Origin: a virus
Virus record (IMG/VR): IMGVR_UViG_3300006920_000103
Coordinates: 1 to 37,373 of that record
Direction: 5' to 3' (one strand)
Length of the DNA stretch: 37,373 bases
In this document: piece by piece, positions 31,241 to 36,887 of the stretch
Layout: every line of letters begins with the position of its first letter
Position numbering within the stretch: position 1 is the first letter of the stretch
Program-made: the position numbers and the translations under genes
Notes under the pieces: generated by a model
What the model was told of the DNA's origin: nothing
What the model saw: only the letters and a program-made list of their open reading frames with translations
Databases searched by the model: none

Positions 31241-31318
31241 TTATATTCCACTTAGATGTACACACCTATGGTCTTGGTGATGTGCTTTCACCGAGACAGC
31301 AAACCTAGCAATTTGCAT
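31241..31318 (-). CDS. possible tiny protein, 25 aa
   Basis: Begins MQIARFAVSVKAHHQDHRCV. An AGGAG site lies eight bases before ATG 31318, which favours real translation. It abuts the next frame. No function can be assigned. Confidence 0.4.
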   Translation of the reverse strand: MQIARFAVSVKAHHQDHRCVHLSGI

Positions 31319-31351
31319 TCGTAGAGGCTCCTGTTGGACTTGAAGAAGTAA

Positions 31352-31441
31352 CTAGTATTCTTCATCTTCCATAAACTCGGTGACAACACACCATCTATTA
31401 TCTTTCAAGGTACTTGATGAGGGGCTGGGTGTAGGTGGCAA
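31352..31441 (-). CDS. possible tiny protein, 29 aa (TTG start)
   Basis: The end reads LKDNRWCVVTEFMEDEEY, which looks like real protein, but the only start is TTG 31441 and no ribosome-binding site is clear. It follows the 55-residue frame by about ten bases. Existence is uncertain. Confidence 0.3.
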   Translation of the reverse strand: MPPTPSPSSSTLKDNRWCVVTEFMEDEEY

Positions 31442-31450
31442 CGTGCGTGG

Positions 31451-31618
31451 TCACGCATATAACTTATACACACCGTTCCAGGTCAGCTCACTTAAGGCTG
31501 TAGTGCCGCCCGCTTTGAGAACGCTACGGGGCTTTCTTTCGCTATATAAATGTGTTGCGTCTTGTATCTTACTGGCAGTTAGCTCAGCACCTACACTCAA
31601 CTCCCCATCTCCCTTCAT
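31451..31618 (-). CDS. small protein, 55 aa
   Basis: The protein begins MKGDGELSVGAELTASKIQD and ends LTWNGVYKLYA. It has balanced composition. A TACAAT lies eight bases before the ATG. No family is recognised. It is the best candidate in the 31157-31668 stretch, which otherwise lacks a larger gene. Confidence 0.5.
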   Translation of the reverse strand: MKGDGELSVGAELTASKIQDATHLYSERKPRSVLKAGGTTALSELTWNGVYKLYA

Positions 31619-31626
31619 ACTACTCG

Positions 31627-31632
31627 ATTGTA
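31627..31632 (-). promoter_or_regulatory. possible -10 promoter
   Basis: On the minus strand TACAAT, eight bases before ATG 31618. The TGn extension is absent, so this is a weak call. Confidence 0.3.
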
Positions 31633-31667
31633 GTGGGGGTGTCTAGGTTAGTTATCAACAGGTCAGA

Positions 31668-31814
31668 CTAACTCAAAATGTAAATTAACACCGCAAGAAT
31701 CACCATTATGTTCGCTACTACGTGTACTTTAAGAGAAGTCTTGAAAAACTTTGCATTACTGATACTTAGTTCTAAGTTTTCTTCCATTTTATTTTTCCAT
31801 TCTTGTTCGTTCAT
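31668..31814 (-). CDS. small membrane protein, 48 aa
   Basis: Begins MNEQEWKNKMEENLELSISN and ends in a membrane segment (VVANIMVILAVLIYILS). The first half is charged and helical. It starts three bases after the stop of the gene at 31818. A tail-anchored role is possible; function unknown. Confidence 0.6.
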   Translation of the reverse strand: MNEQEWKNKMEENLELSISNAKFFKTSLKVHVVANIMVILAVLIYILS

Positions 31815-31817
31815 ACC

Positions 31818-32165
31818 CTAATTATTATCTTGATAACTTTCCCAATACTGTGCTTCTTGGCTCGGCCATGTGTAGCTTACTCCGTATTCCTCGGCTAGAA
31901 ACTTACTAAACACTTCCCAGCTATCTATCATCTCTTTGTTGGTGAGGTCTGTGGTGCTAGTCTTGCGGTACATGGTATAGACAATCGACTTGTATACCTC
32001 TTTCATCCATTCCATTGTGATAGGTGCTTCGTAGCCTTCTAGGTCTTCTATGATGGTGCGCCTTTGGATCCCTTGCTGCTCTAGGTCTGCTGCTATTTCA
32101 GTTAGTGCTTTGTGTAAGCAGCGGTTCATTGTGTTGCTGCGTTGTTTTTCAGTTAGCTCTGTCAT
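31818..32165 (-). CDS. conserved phage protein, 115 aa
   Basis: Helical protein beginning MTELTEKQRSNTMNRCLHKA. The centre MEWMKEVYKSIVYTMYRKTSTTDLTNKEM and the YGVSYTWPS end recall a conserved phage protein of early regions with a K-STT-L--KE signature. Its function is not established. It is co-transcribed with other small early proteins on the minus strand. Confidence 0.65.
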   Translation of the reverse strand: MTELTEKQRSNTMNRCLHKALTEIAADLEQQGIQRRTIIEDLEGYEAPITMEWMKEVYKSIVYTMYRKTSTTDLTNKEMIDSWEVFSKFLAEEYGVSYTWPSQEAQYWESYQDNN

Positions 32166-32168
32166 GTG

Positions 32169-32381
32169 TTAGTTAAAGGCTTTAAACACCTCTGCTTTTA
32201 CCGCTGCAAATTGTTCCTCTGTCAGCTCACAAACTAAAGCGTCCGTGATTGTATTTCTAAGTGGCATGTTGTCTGACATGTTTCGACTCATTCCGCATCG
32301 CGAGTCATCTTGCCATTGTTTATATTCTGATTCAAAGTTTTCGTTTGCTTCTTTCTTTTCTATGATGATTTTGTATTTCAT
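32169..32381 (-). CDS. small protein, 70 aa
   Basis: Begins MKYKIIIEKKEANENFESEY; a beta strand opens it and a helix ends it (LTEEQFAAVKAEVFKAF). No family is recognised. It is four bases from the next gene and clearly part of the same run. Confidence 0.6.
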   Translation of the reverse strand: MKYKIIIEKKEANENFESEYKQWQDDSRCGMSRNMSDNMPLRNTITDALVCELTEEQFAAVKAEVFKAFN

Positions 32382-32405
32382 AATCGTATCTTAGTTGTTA
32401 AGTGG

Positions 32406-32606
32406 TTAGTCTTTTATATCTATTCCGTAAGTGTTTTTAATTTCCATCGGTGTCATGTATTTATGGGTTTTTACCCAAGCTACATTTTTTAGAATTTGTA
32501 CCGACGGTTGATTGTCTCCGCCTATCTCTTCTCCATTTACCAAACGAGAGGTACATACTCCTTCTTTATTATAGGTTTCTTCAATTGTTACATAATCTGT
32601 TTCCAT
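32406..32606 (-). CDS. small protein, 66 aa
   Basis: Begins METDYVTIEETYNKEGVCTS and ends MTPMEIKNTYGIDIKD. No recognisable domain. It is seven bases downstream of the 49-residue gene and belongs to the same early run. Confidence 0.55.
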   Translation of the reverse strand: METDYVTIEETYNKEGVCTSRLVNGEEIGGDNQPSVQILKNVAWVKTHKYMTPMEIKNTYGIDIKD

Positions 32607-32613
32607 ATATTTA

Positions 32614-32763
32614 CTACCCTACCACATCTTTTCTTGTAAGTGTTTGGTTATTAACAGCCTTTCCGTAGTCGTTGTATTGAGTTGCGTATGTTTCTTTGTA
32701 TATCTGTTTTAGTTCTTTGTAGACTTGTTCTGTTGTTACGTTGAATTCTTTGTTCCAGTTCAT
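32614..32763 (-). CDS. small protein, 49 aa
   Basis: Begins MNWNKEFNVTTEQVYKELKQ and ends TLTRKDVVG. It is charged and probably helical. A longer frame overlapping the same bases (32651-32860) has repetitive, less natural composition and is rejected in its favour. Function is unknown. Confidence 0.5.
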   Translation of the reverse strand: MNWNKEFNVTTEQVYKELKQIYKETYATQYNDYGKAVNNQTLTRKDVVG

Positions 32764-32946
32764 GTTTGTTTTTAATTAGATACAGCCCCTCTATTTCCCT
32801 CATCCCATCTCTCAGGGTTGATTGTAGGCTATGTGATGTCCAATGATACTCCCTATACACCCTGTCCCTCGTCCTAAGGTTGTTATATTTCTAGTAAAAC
32901 TAAGAAGAATTAAAGAAAAAGTAACGCGCCGTAACTATTTTTGAGA

Positions 32947-33024
32947 ATGTATGAGAGATTGACTGACGAGCAGATGAGGTACCTCGTTCACAGGGGTCGT
33001 GAGAGCGAGGATTTGATCTGCTAA
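32947..33024 (+). CDS. tiny peptide with EQMR motif, 25 aa
   Basis: Reads MYERLTDEQMRYLVHRGRES and ends DLIC. The LTDEQMRYLV core resembles FTGEQMRWLV of the peptide at position 7. It lies alone on the plus strand in a non-coding region of hairpins; its stop codon is the start of a GCTAAC/GTTAGC hairpin. Low certainty, but the match argues for a real peptide. Confidence 0.35.
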   Translation: MYERLTDEQMRYLVHRGRESEDLIC

Positions 33025-33227
33025 CCAGCCAAGTTCCGTCTGTTAGCTATTTGGTATCGCGGATTCTAAGAACCGCGTCATTGGATTGAATGTACAAAAA
33101 ACACCCACTAAAAAGCGAGTGCCTTGTTTTGAATACTATCAACGCCAACCCAAAGGTAGTTGAATGACTTCCCGAGAGTTGGGTTAGCTGTGACAATATT
33201 CAATTTTGTTTGTATTGAAGTCATTCA
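33020..33227. other. non-coding region with competing inverted repeats
   Basis: The 32764-33261 gap holds, besides the tiny peptide, GCTAAC/GTTAGC (33020-33025/33042-33047), CGCGG/CCGCG (33058-33077), AACCCAA/TTGGGTT (33147-33153/33179-33185) and the perfect 11-bp pair TGAATGACTTC/GAAGTCATTCA (33161-33171/33217-33227) with an inner CAATA/TATTG. The last two overlap and are mutually exclusive. It could be a regulatory RNA or replication-related site. Confidence 0.45.
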
Positions 33228-33261
33228 TAGATAATTATACTATATCTATAAATGCAAGCAA

Positions 33262-33573
33262 CTACTTTTCCACAGCTTTCTTCTTCGGTACGTTATACCA
33301 GTGCCACAGCGCACAAAAGTTCTTAGAGTTAGCTAACTGCTTGTAGTGAAAATCTAACTCGTCAGTAGCTATGTGTGCCATCTTAGAAGCTACGTAGCCT
33401 GGAGTGTATGGCTTGTACCCCCCAGCTTTCCTAGATTCATTGAGACGAGTAACAAAAGGTTCTATAAGAGAAGCTCTGTTGTTAGTGGCTTTACTGACTG
33501 GTTTCTCAAAACGTGAAAAGTCAAAGCTGACTGTTTTTTGTTTTGGTATGGTGTACTCGTCAAATTCTTGCAT
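33262..33573 (-). CDS. small DNA-region protein, 103 aa
   Basis: Begins MQEFDEYTIPKQKTVSFDFS; a basic middle (RLNESRKAGGYKPYTPGYVA) and an end NSKNFCALWHWYNVPKKK. It resembles the C-terminal region of replication or helicase-associated proteins in small phage genomes, but I cannot name a family. ATG 33573 lies seven bases after an extended -10. Confidence 0.55.
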   Translation of the reverse strand: MQEFDEYTIPKQKTVSFDFSRFEKPVSKATNNRASLIEPFVTRLNESRKAGGYKPYTPGYVASKMAHIATDELDFHYKQLANSKNFCALWHWYNVPKKKAVEK

Positions 33574-33580
33574 TACTGCA

Positions 33581-33589
33581 ATTTTAGCA
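33581..33589 (-). promoter_or_regulatory. extended -10 promoter, leaderless
   Basis: On the minus strand TGCTAAAAT, seven bases before ATG 33573. Confidence 0.55.
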
Positions 33590-33642
33590 TGTGGCTAAAA
33601 ACAAACTCGCCACAATAGCACAAACCTGTGGACAAGTGCAAG

Positions 33643-33789
33643 CTACAGCTTTTTTATATCCTCTGTCAAAGTATCTACTGTCCTTTTCAGTTTAGGATTA
33701 GAGACAAGCTCACAGCCGAGGTAGCGGTCAGCTTCTATAGTTACTCTGTAGCGTTGTCCGTCTACTAGGATGATGGAGTCGAGTTTCAT
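33643..33789 (-). CDS. small protein, 48 aa
   Basis: Begins MKLDSIILVDGQRYRVTIEA and ends LTEDIKKL; a short beta unit followed by a helix. It starts one base after the stop of the next gene upstream (TAATATG), so the two are coupled. Function is unknown. Confidence 0.6.
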   Translation of the reverse strand: MKLDSIILVDGQRYRVTIEADRYLGCELVSNPKLKRTVDTLTEDIKKL

Positions 33790-33790
33790 A

Positions 33791-33961
33791 TTAAAACTGT
33801 ACTTCAAAGTTACAATCCTTGCAGCGTAAAGTCGTCAAATTATAAACAAGTGGCACAGCTTGCACGCTACTAACTTCTGACATCTTTATTTTTTGAGTTG
33901 CTGTAACATCAGGCATGATTACTTTTACCTTGTCACTTCCACATTTATCACATTCATACAT
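33791..33961 (-). CDS. zinc-ribbon protein, 56 aa
   Basis: Begins MYECDKCGSDKVKVIMPDVT and ends LRCKDCNFEVQF. CDKC near the start and CKDC near the end form a four-Cys zinc ribbon. It opens a near-leaderless unit (-10 at 33969) with the 48-residue gene behind it. A nucleic-acid or protein partner is likely but unknown. Confidence 0.65.
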   Translation of the reverse strand: MYECDKCGSDKVKVIMPDVTATQKIKMSEVSSVQAVPLVYNLTTLRCKDCNFEVQF

Positions 33962-33968
33962 GTCCAAT

Positions 33969-33976
33969 AGTATACA
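33969..33976 (-). promoter_or_regulatory. -10 promoter, near-leaderless
   Basis: On the minus strand TGTATACT, hexamer TATACT, seven bases before ATG 33961. Confidence 0.5.
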
Positions 33977-33990
33977 ACACTATAAAACAA

Positions 33991-34010
33991 AAAATCCCCT
34001 GGGTTGGGGA
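33991..34010 (-). terminator. intrinsic terminator
   Basis: On the minus-strand RNA TCCCC, loop AACCCA, GGGGA and TTTTT (stem 33995-33999 with 34006-34010). It is the last of several terminator-like hairpins downstream of the SSB-like gene. Confidence 0.7.
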
Positions 34011-34012
34011 CA

Positions 34013-34045
34013 ATTGTAGAGTAGTTGTAGAGTAATTGTAGAGTA
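34013..34045. repeat. three tandem 11-bp repeats
   Basis: Copies RTTGTAGAGTA at 34013-34023, 34024-34034 and 34035-34045, identical except for the first base. The period is about one helical turn, so a protein could bind all three on one face. They lie among hairpins in the 34011-34170 non-coding stretch, downstream of the SSB-like gene. Confidence 0.8.
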
Positions 34046-34052
34046 GAAACCC

Positions 34053-34079
34053 AAAACGCTACTGCCGTAACAGTAGCGT
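34053..34079 (-). terminator. strong hairpin, terminator for the SSB unit
   Basis: ACGCTACTG (34056-34064), a six-base loop and CAGTAGCGT (34071-34079) form a perfect 9-bp stem; on the minus strand it is followed by TTTT. Confidence 0.75.
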
Positions 34080-34091
34080 CCATCAACGGGA

Positions 34092-34143
34092 GGCACTAAG
34101 ACGAAGTGCTTATTTATAATAACACAAAACGCCCGTTAAGGCG
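34092..34143 (-). terminator. two further hairpins after the SSB-like gene
   Basis: GCACT/AGTGC near 34093-34109 and CGCC/GGCG (34130-34133/34140-34143), the latter followed by TTTT on the minus strand. With the stem at 34056-34079 and 33995-34010 there are four hairpins in 150 bases. Confidence 0.5.
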
Positions 34144-34170
34144 CTTGGTGTGGGGATATGTTTTTTAGAT

Positions 34171-34770
34171 TTAGAAATCAGGAACGTCTAATTCAGTTAA
34201 ATCTACCTGTGTGTCACTTGTGTTTTGCGATTCTGTATCTTCTTTTGGCTTAACGCGTGCAGCATCTTTTTCTGCTGCTGTCAGTGGAGCAAACTCACCT
34301 TTAGCAAACAGGAACTTGTCGATGTTTGAGTATGTTTTATCTCCACTTGTTTTATTTACTGTACCTACTCGACACTGTTTGCCGATAAAAGCATTTAGGT
34401 CTGCACCAGTGATTCCCTCTGCTTCTTGCTTTTGAGATAGTGACTCACCTTGTAGTGCTTCTGTAATTTGGTAAAGTTTGTTTTTACCTTTTGATGAAAT
34501 GTACAAATAGGTAGGTACAAAGTTTTGAAAGATATTACGCCCCCGCAAATCTGTCTCACCATCACGACCCTCTAAAAGTACAAATTGAAAATCAAGTACA
34601 GTCTCCATAACAGGCTCAAGGTGCATGTCTTTTTTACGTGCTTCTTTTGAGTCGTATGATTCTACTTCCCGAGAGTTTACGTCAAGTAGCTCTACTGCGT
34701 AAACATCTTCTGGGAACGGCTTGTATTCTTTTGCTTCTTCCTTTGGCATCGTCATTGTTGGTTCTAACAT
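34171..34770 (-). CDS. probable single-strand DNA-binding protein
   Basis: A 199-residue protein. A beta-rich body (PFPEDVYAVELLDVNS, VLDFQFVLLEG, LNAFIGKQCRVGTVNKTSGD, YSNIDKFLF) is followed by a Ser/Thr/Asp/Glu-rich tail ending DLTELDVPDF. The OB-like strands plus a C-terminal acidic tip with DVPDF resemble phage SSB proteins (compare DDDIPF of bacterial SSB). It would coat single strands in replication or recombination. A leader of about 50 bases with a GGCAG/CTGCC hairpin precedes it. Confidence 0.65.
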   Translation of the reverse strand: MLEPTMTMPKEEAKEYKPFPEDVYAVELLDVNSREVESYDSKEARKKDMHLEPVMETVLDFQFVLLEGRDGETDLRGRNIFQNFVPTYLYISSKGKNKLYQITEALQGESLSQKQEAEGITGADLNAFIGKQCRVGTVNKTSGDKTYSNIDKFLFAKGEFAPLTAAEKDAARVKPKEDTESQNTSDTQVDLTELDVPDF

Positions 34771-34804
34771 ATTATTGTTTTAGTTATTATTACATGCGTT
34801 GTTA

Positions 34805-34838
34805 GGCAGACGCACCCCTGCCAGTCGTTACTATACCA
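34805..34838 (-). promoter_or_regulatory. extended -10 and leader hairpin for the SSB-like gene
   Basis: On the minus strand TGGTATAGT (34830-34838) overlaps the TAG stop of the gene at 34831. The leader then has GGCAG/CTGCC (34818-34822/34805-34809). The SSB-like ATG is at 34770. No clear ribosome-binding site is seen. Confidence 0.45.
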
Positions 34839-34983
34839 TTACTGATAACACGTTTGTTACTGTCCCAATAATAGCGCAAAGAGTAATCATCACTCCTAGT
34901 GCAAAACATAGTATAGCGTTGCTGTGGTCTTTTGGTTCACTTTCGTAGTGTTCAAATGGTTCGGTGTATAGGTTATTTTTCAT
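34831..34983 (-). CDS. small membrane protein, 50 aa
   Basis: The N-terminal half is charged (MKNNLYTEPFEHYESEPKDH) and the C-terminal half is a membrane segment (AILCFALGVMITLCAIIG). It overlaps the previous gene by 11 bases. Its stop codon lies in the extended -10 of the SSB-like gene. Function is unknown. Confidence 0.6.
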   Translation of the reverse strand: MKNNLYTEPFEHYESEPKDHSNAILCFALGVMITLCAIIGTVTNVLSVMV

Positions 34984-35158
34984 TTTGTTTTGGTATTATT
35001 ATTGGTAATTTTCCGTTACGAATTACTTTAACTGCACCTCCATGTATTTGTTCAATTAAATGTAAAACCATGGCTTGTCCAGATTCGTCTAGTTCGACTT
35101 GCCAGACACCGCCACTTTTGTTTTCTATTCCTACAAAGCAACGTCCTGATGTTTTCAT
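34973..35158 (-). CDS. small protein, 61 aa
   Basis: Begins MKTSGRCFVGIENKSGGVWQ and ends PIIIPKQNEK; predicted beta-alpha-beta. The gene is three bases from its upstream neighbour. No family is recognised. Confidence 0.6.
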   Translation of the reverse strand: MKTSGRCFVGIENKSGGVWQVELDESGQAMVLHLIEQIHGGAVKVIRNGKLPIIIPKQNEK

Positions 35159-35160
35159 AT

Positions 35161-35286
35161 CTAGTCTACTAATCCAACTGTATAGAGCATATCTTGTATG
35201 ACTTCGTTCCAGTCTTTGTTAATAATGTCGTTGTCTTCTACGTGGTAGGTGCGTGATACGCCGTCCAGGGTGATTGTTAAATTCAT
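35161..35286 (-). CDS. small protein, 41 aa
   Basis: Begins MNLTITLDGVSRTYHVEDND and ends MLYTVGLVD. It overlaps the stop of the upstream gene (TAATG at 35284-35288). Too short to place in a family; the tight overlap supports it as a real gene. Confidence 0.55.
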   Translation of the reverse strand: MNLTITLDGVSRTYHVEDNDIINKDWNEVIQDMLYTVGLVD

Positions 35287-35477
35287 TAGAATGGTCGTGC
35301 TAAATCTTCTGCTGATAATCCTTCAAGTGCAATCTGTGGCCACCGGATAGCGTTGTACTTTTCTTGGCGGCGTACTGGGTTGGTTACTGCTCGGGCTGCT
35401 GCTTGGGCTGTTCGTTTGATGTCTAATGTTTCTGCTCGGGTCTCTTTGTTTACAATGTTGTAATAGTCTTGATCCAT
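35286..35477 (-). CDS. small basic protein, 63 aa
   Basis: Begins MDQDYYNIVNKETRAETLDI and has a basic helical middle (RTAQAAARAVTNPVRRQEKY). ATG 35477 is preferred; an extension to 35504 would overlap the upstream gene. Basic helices suggest DNA contact, not proven. Confidence 0.55.
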   Translation of the reverse strand: MDQDYYNIVNKETRAETLDIKRTAQAAARAVTNPVRRQEKYNAIRWPQIALEGLSAEDLARPF

Positions 35478-35484
35478 GATGTTT

Positions 35485-35601
35485 TTAGTTACCGCGTTCC
35501 TCATCTACTAAGTTGTTAATGTATTCATCGTAGTCTCGGCCTGGATGTTTTGCTTCCCACCGGGCTTTGTCTCGTTTGTATATTTGATCGTATGTTGCCA
35601 T
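35485..35601 (-). CDS. small protein, 38 aa
   Basis: The first gene of the minus-strand early run, beginning MATYDQIYKRDKARWEAKHP and ending NLVDEERGN. A -10-like TGTTATATT lies about 31 bases upstream in the divergent control region. Function is unknown. Confidence 0.55.
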   Translation of the reverse strand: MATYDQIYKRDKARWEAKHPGRDYDEYINNLVDEERGN

Positions 35602-35632
35602 GTGTTTTGTTTCTTATTTCTTTTACTCTTTA

Positions 35633-35641
35633 AATATAACA
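35633..35641 (-). promoter_or_regulatory. extended -10 promoter
   Basis: On the minus strand TGTTATATT, about 31 bases before ATG 35601. It faces left out of the divergent control region. Confidence 0.45.
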
Positions 35642-35678
35642 GGTATTACCAAACGTGCAAGTATTCTTGTTACAAATG

Positions 35679-35708
35679 TGTGGATAACTCATATATAGTT
35701 TATCCACA
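35679..35708. other. inverted pair of perfect DnaA boxes
   Basis: TGTGGATAA (35679-35687) and TTATCCACA (35700-35708) are perfect, inverted and 12 bases apart, with an A/T-rich centre. They lie in the gap 35602-35774 between divergent gene runs. A GGTA-T-TACC palindrome at 35642-35650 is close by. This is a candidate origin or DnaA-controlled promoter. Confidence 0.55.
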
Positions 35709-35774
35709 GGTATTTACTAGACACGGTTGCGGTAATACTACAATGGTGTATTATGACTAAGTAACCAAATAGAT

Positions 35775-35915
35775 ATGAAAACAAAAATTCAAGTATATAA
35801 CAACGACTGGCAAACAAAGAAGCTAGTCATCAAAAACAAGACAGTACGAACATTATCAAACGGAGTAGTAGTGCCTACATGGTTAGCTATGACTCGTAAG
35901 GCGGTAAAGGGATAG
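35775..35915 (+). CDS. small basic protein, 46 aa
   Basis: First gene of the right plus-strand run, beginning MKTKIQVYNNDWQTKKLVIK and ending MTRKAVKG. It follows AATAGAT, the same short sequence that precedes the genes at 36456 and 36875. Two bases... a single base separates it from the next start (TAGTATG). No family is recognised. Confidence 0.55.
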   Translation: MKTKIQVYNNDWQTKKLVIKNKTVRTLSNGVVVPTWLAMTRKAVKG

Positions 35916-35916
35916 T

Positions 35917-36156
35917 ATGAAAATTGGAGACATCTATACAAACCGAATAAATTGCTACATGGTTGTTGACGCAGGTGTAAACAAGAATTGTAAAGAATGC
36001 GGACACTTGGACTATAGACAAGCCATGGTTTGCAGCGCAGACGTAAATAAAAAGACTGGCGAAATTAGAAGTATAAATGTTTACAAACAATACCCATTTA
36101 GTTCTGTTCCACCAAGTCTAATTCCACTAAAAGTTTATCAACAATTAGAAAACTAA
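35917..36156 (+). CDS. small Cys-containing protein, 79 aa
   Basis: Begins MKIGDIYTNRINCYMVVDAG. CKECGHLDYRQAMVC gives three closely spaced Cys plus His, a possible zinc site, and NVYKQYPFSSVPPSLIPLKV follows. It starts one base after the previous stop. Function is unknown. Confidence 0.6.
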   Translation: MKIGDIYTNRINCYMVVDAGVNKNCKECGHLDYRQAMVCSADVNKKTGEIRSINVYKQYPFSSVPPSLIPLKVYQQLEN

Positions 36157-36158
36157 CC

Positions 36159-36284
36159 ATGCTAGTACCACACTCAACCAAAATCAGACCCGATCAAAAA
36201 GACAAGCTACAAAAGCTAGCAGACAAATGGGGTATAACCAAGAACGCAGTAATTATCAAACTAATAGACAAAGCTAGAGTATGA
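36159..36284 (+). CDS. ribbon-helix-helix-like DNA-binding protein, 41 aa
   Basis: A 41-residue protein reading VPHSTKIRPDQKDKLQKLAD then WGITKNAVIIKLIDKA. One strand followed by two helices fits the ribbon-helix-helix (Arc/MetJ) pattern of small dimeric repressors. It overlaps the next gene by ATGA and could regulate this run. No target site is proven. Confidence 0.65.
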   Translation: MLVPHSTKIRPDQKDKLQKLADKWGITKNAVIIKLIDKARV

Positions 36285-36433
36285 ACGAACTAGAACGCCT
36301 TACACAAATATGTGAAACCATTGGCGCGGTCATCCAGGACACCAAAGACATGGACCACTACGAATACGAACGAGTACAGAACTACATTAGCAGCAAATAC
36401 GGGGTAGACTTACCTCTTAAACAAGTAGAGTAA
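36281..36433 (+). CDS. small acidic protein, 50 aa
   Basis: Begins MNELERLTQICETIGAVIQD, helical and acidic, ending GVDLPLKQVE. It starts in an ATGA overlap with the RHH-like gene, so the two are translated together. Function is unknown; an antirepressor or partner role is only a guess. Confidence 0.6.
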   Translation: MNELERLTQICETIGAVIQDTKDMDHYEYERVQNYISSKYGVDLPLKQVE

Positions 36434-36468
36434 TTACAAGCAATAAGGAATAGATATGAAACTAGAAA
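36433..36468 (+). repeat. 36-bp direct repeat, copy 1
   Basis: Identical over 36 bases to 36852-36887. It spans the AATAAGGAA ribosome-binding site, the ATG and the codons for MKLE of the gene at 36456. Confidence 0.9.
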
Positions 36469-36872
36469 ACCAAGTATGTAGCCTAGAGCTAGCAAATAAG
36501 TTGAAAGAGTTGGGGGTGCCACAAACATCTTTATACTTTTGGGTTCAGCAAAAAGGACAAAATCCAGCTGTTATTTCTCGAAGTAAGGCAAAAAGAATAC
36601 TTAGCTGGCATAAACAGATAGTTTCCGCCTTCACCAGCGCTGAGCTGGGTGAGATGTTGCCTTACACAATTGTTGCCGTTGCTTCAGGAGAAGAAAGTAA
36701 AGACACCTGGTACCTTGCCGTTAATAAAGCGAGAGAGTGGTGGAATGTTGAGTATAGCAACCTGTTAAATGATATTTATACCCAAGCATCTGAAGACACC
36801 GAAGCTGACGCCCGCGTCAAGATGCTGATATACCTCTTGGAAAACAACCTCATTACAAGCAATAAGGAATAG
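36456..36872 (+). CDS. conserved phage protein, 138 aa
   Basis: Reads MKLENQVCSLELANKLKELG, then VPQTSLYFWVQ, FTSAELGEMLP, a REWWN segment and VKMLIYLLENNL near the end. Phage and prophage proteins with CSLE-A--LKELG and Y(F)W are widespread but lack a known function. It is behind an AAGGAA site. The gene is flanked by a 36-bp direct repeat, so it may be a recombining cassette. Confidence 0.7.
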   Translation: MKLENQVCSLELANKLKELGVPQTSLYFWVQQKGQNPAVISRSKAKRILSWHKQIVSAFTSAELGEMLPYTIVAVASGEESKDTWYLAVNKAREWWNVEYSNLLNDIYTQASEDTEADARVKMLIYLLENNLITSNKE

Positions 36873-36887
36873 ATATGAAACTAGAAA
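36852..36887 (+). repeat. 36-bp direct repeat, copy 2
   Basis: Second copy of the repeat at 36433. It covers the last codons (ITSNKE) of the gene at 36456 and the start of the gene at 36875, so two neighbouring genes share ribosome-binding site and first four codons. Confidence 0.9.

Noticed and set aside
31380-31646. Plus-strand 88-codon frame
   Set aside because: No start signal, antisense to the small minus-strand frames, and no domain.
32651-32860. A 69-codon minus-strand frame rich in Arg/Gln repeats
   Set aside because: It is out of frame with the more natural 49-residue protein at 32614-32763; the repetitive Arg/Gln sequence looks like an alternative reading of that gene.
35545-35760. 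Plus-strand 71-codon frame rich in Phe/Cys
   Set aside because: It is antisense to the 38-residue gene and runs through the DnaA-box control region; composition is not protein-like.
35746-35763. Three-codon leaderless frame (ATG ACT AAG TAA) before the gene at 35775
   Set aside because: Too short to support; a chance ATG after TATTAT-like sequence is as likely.
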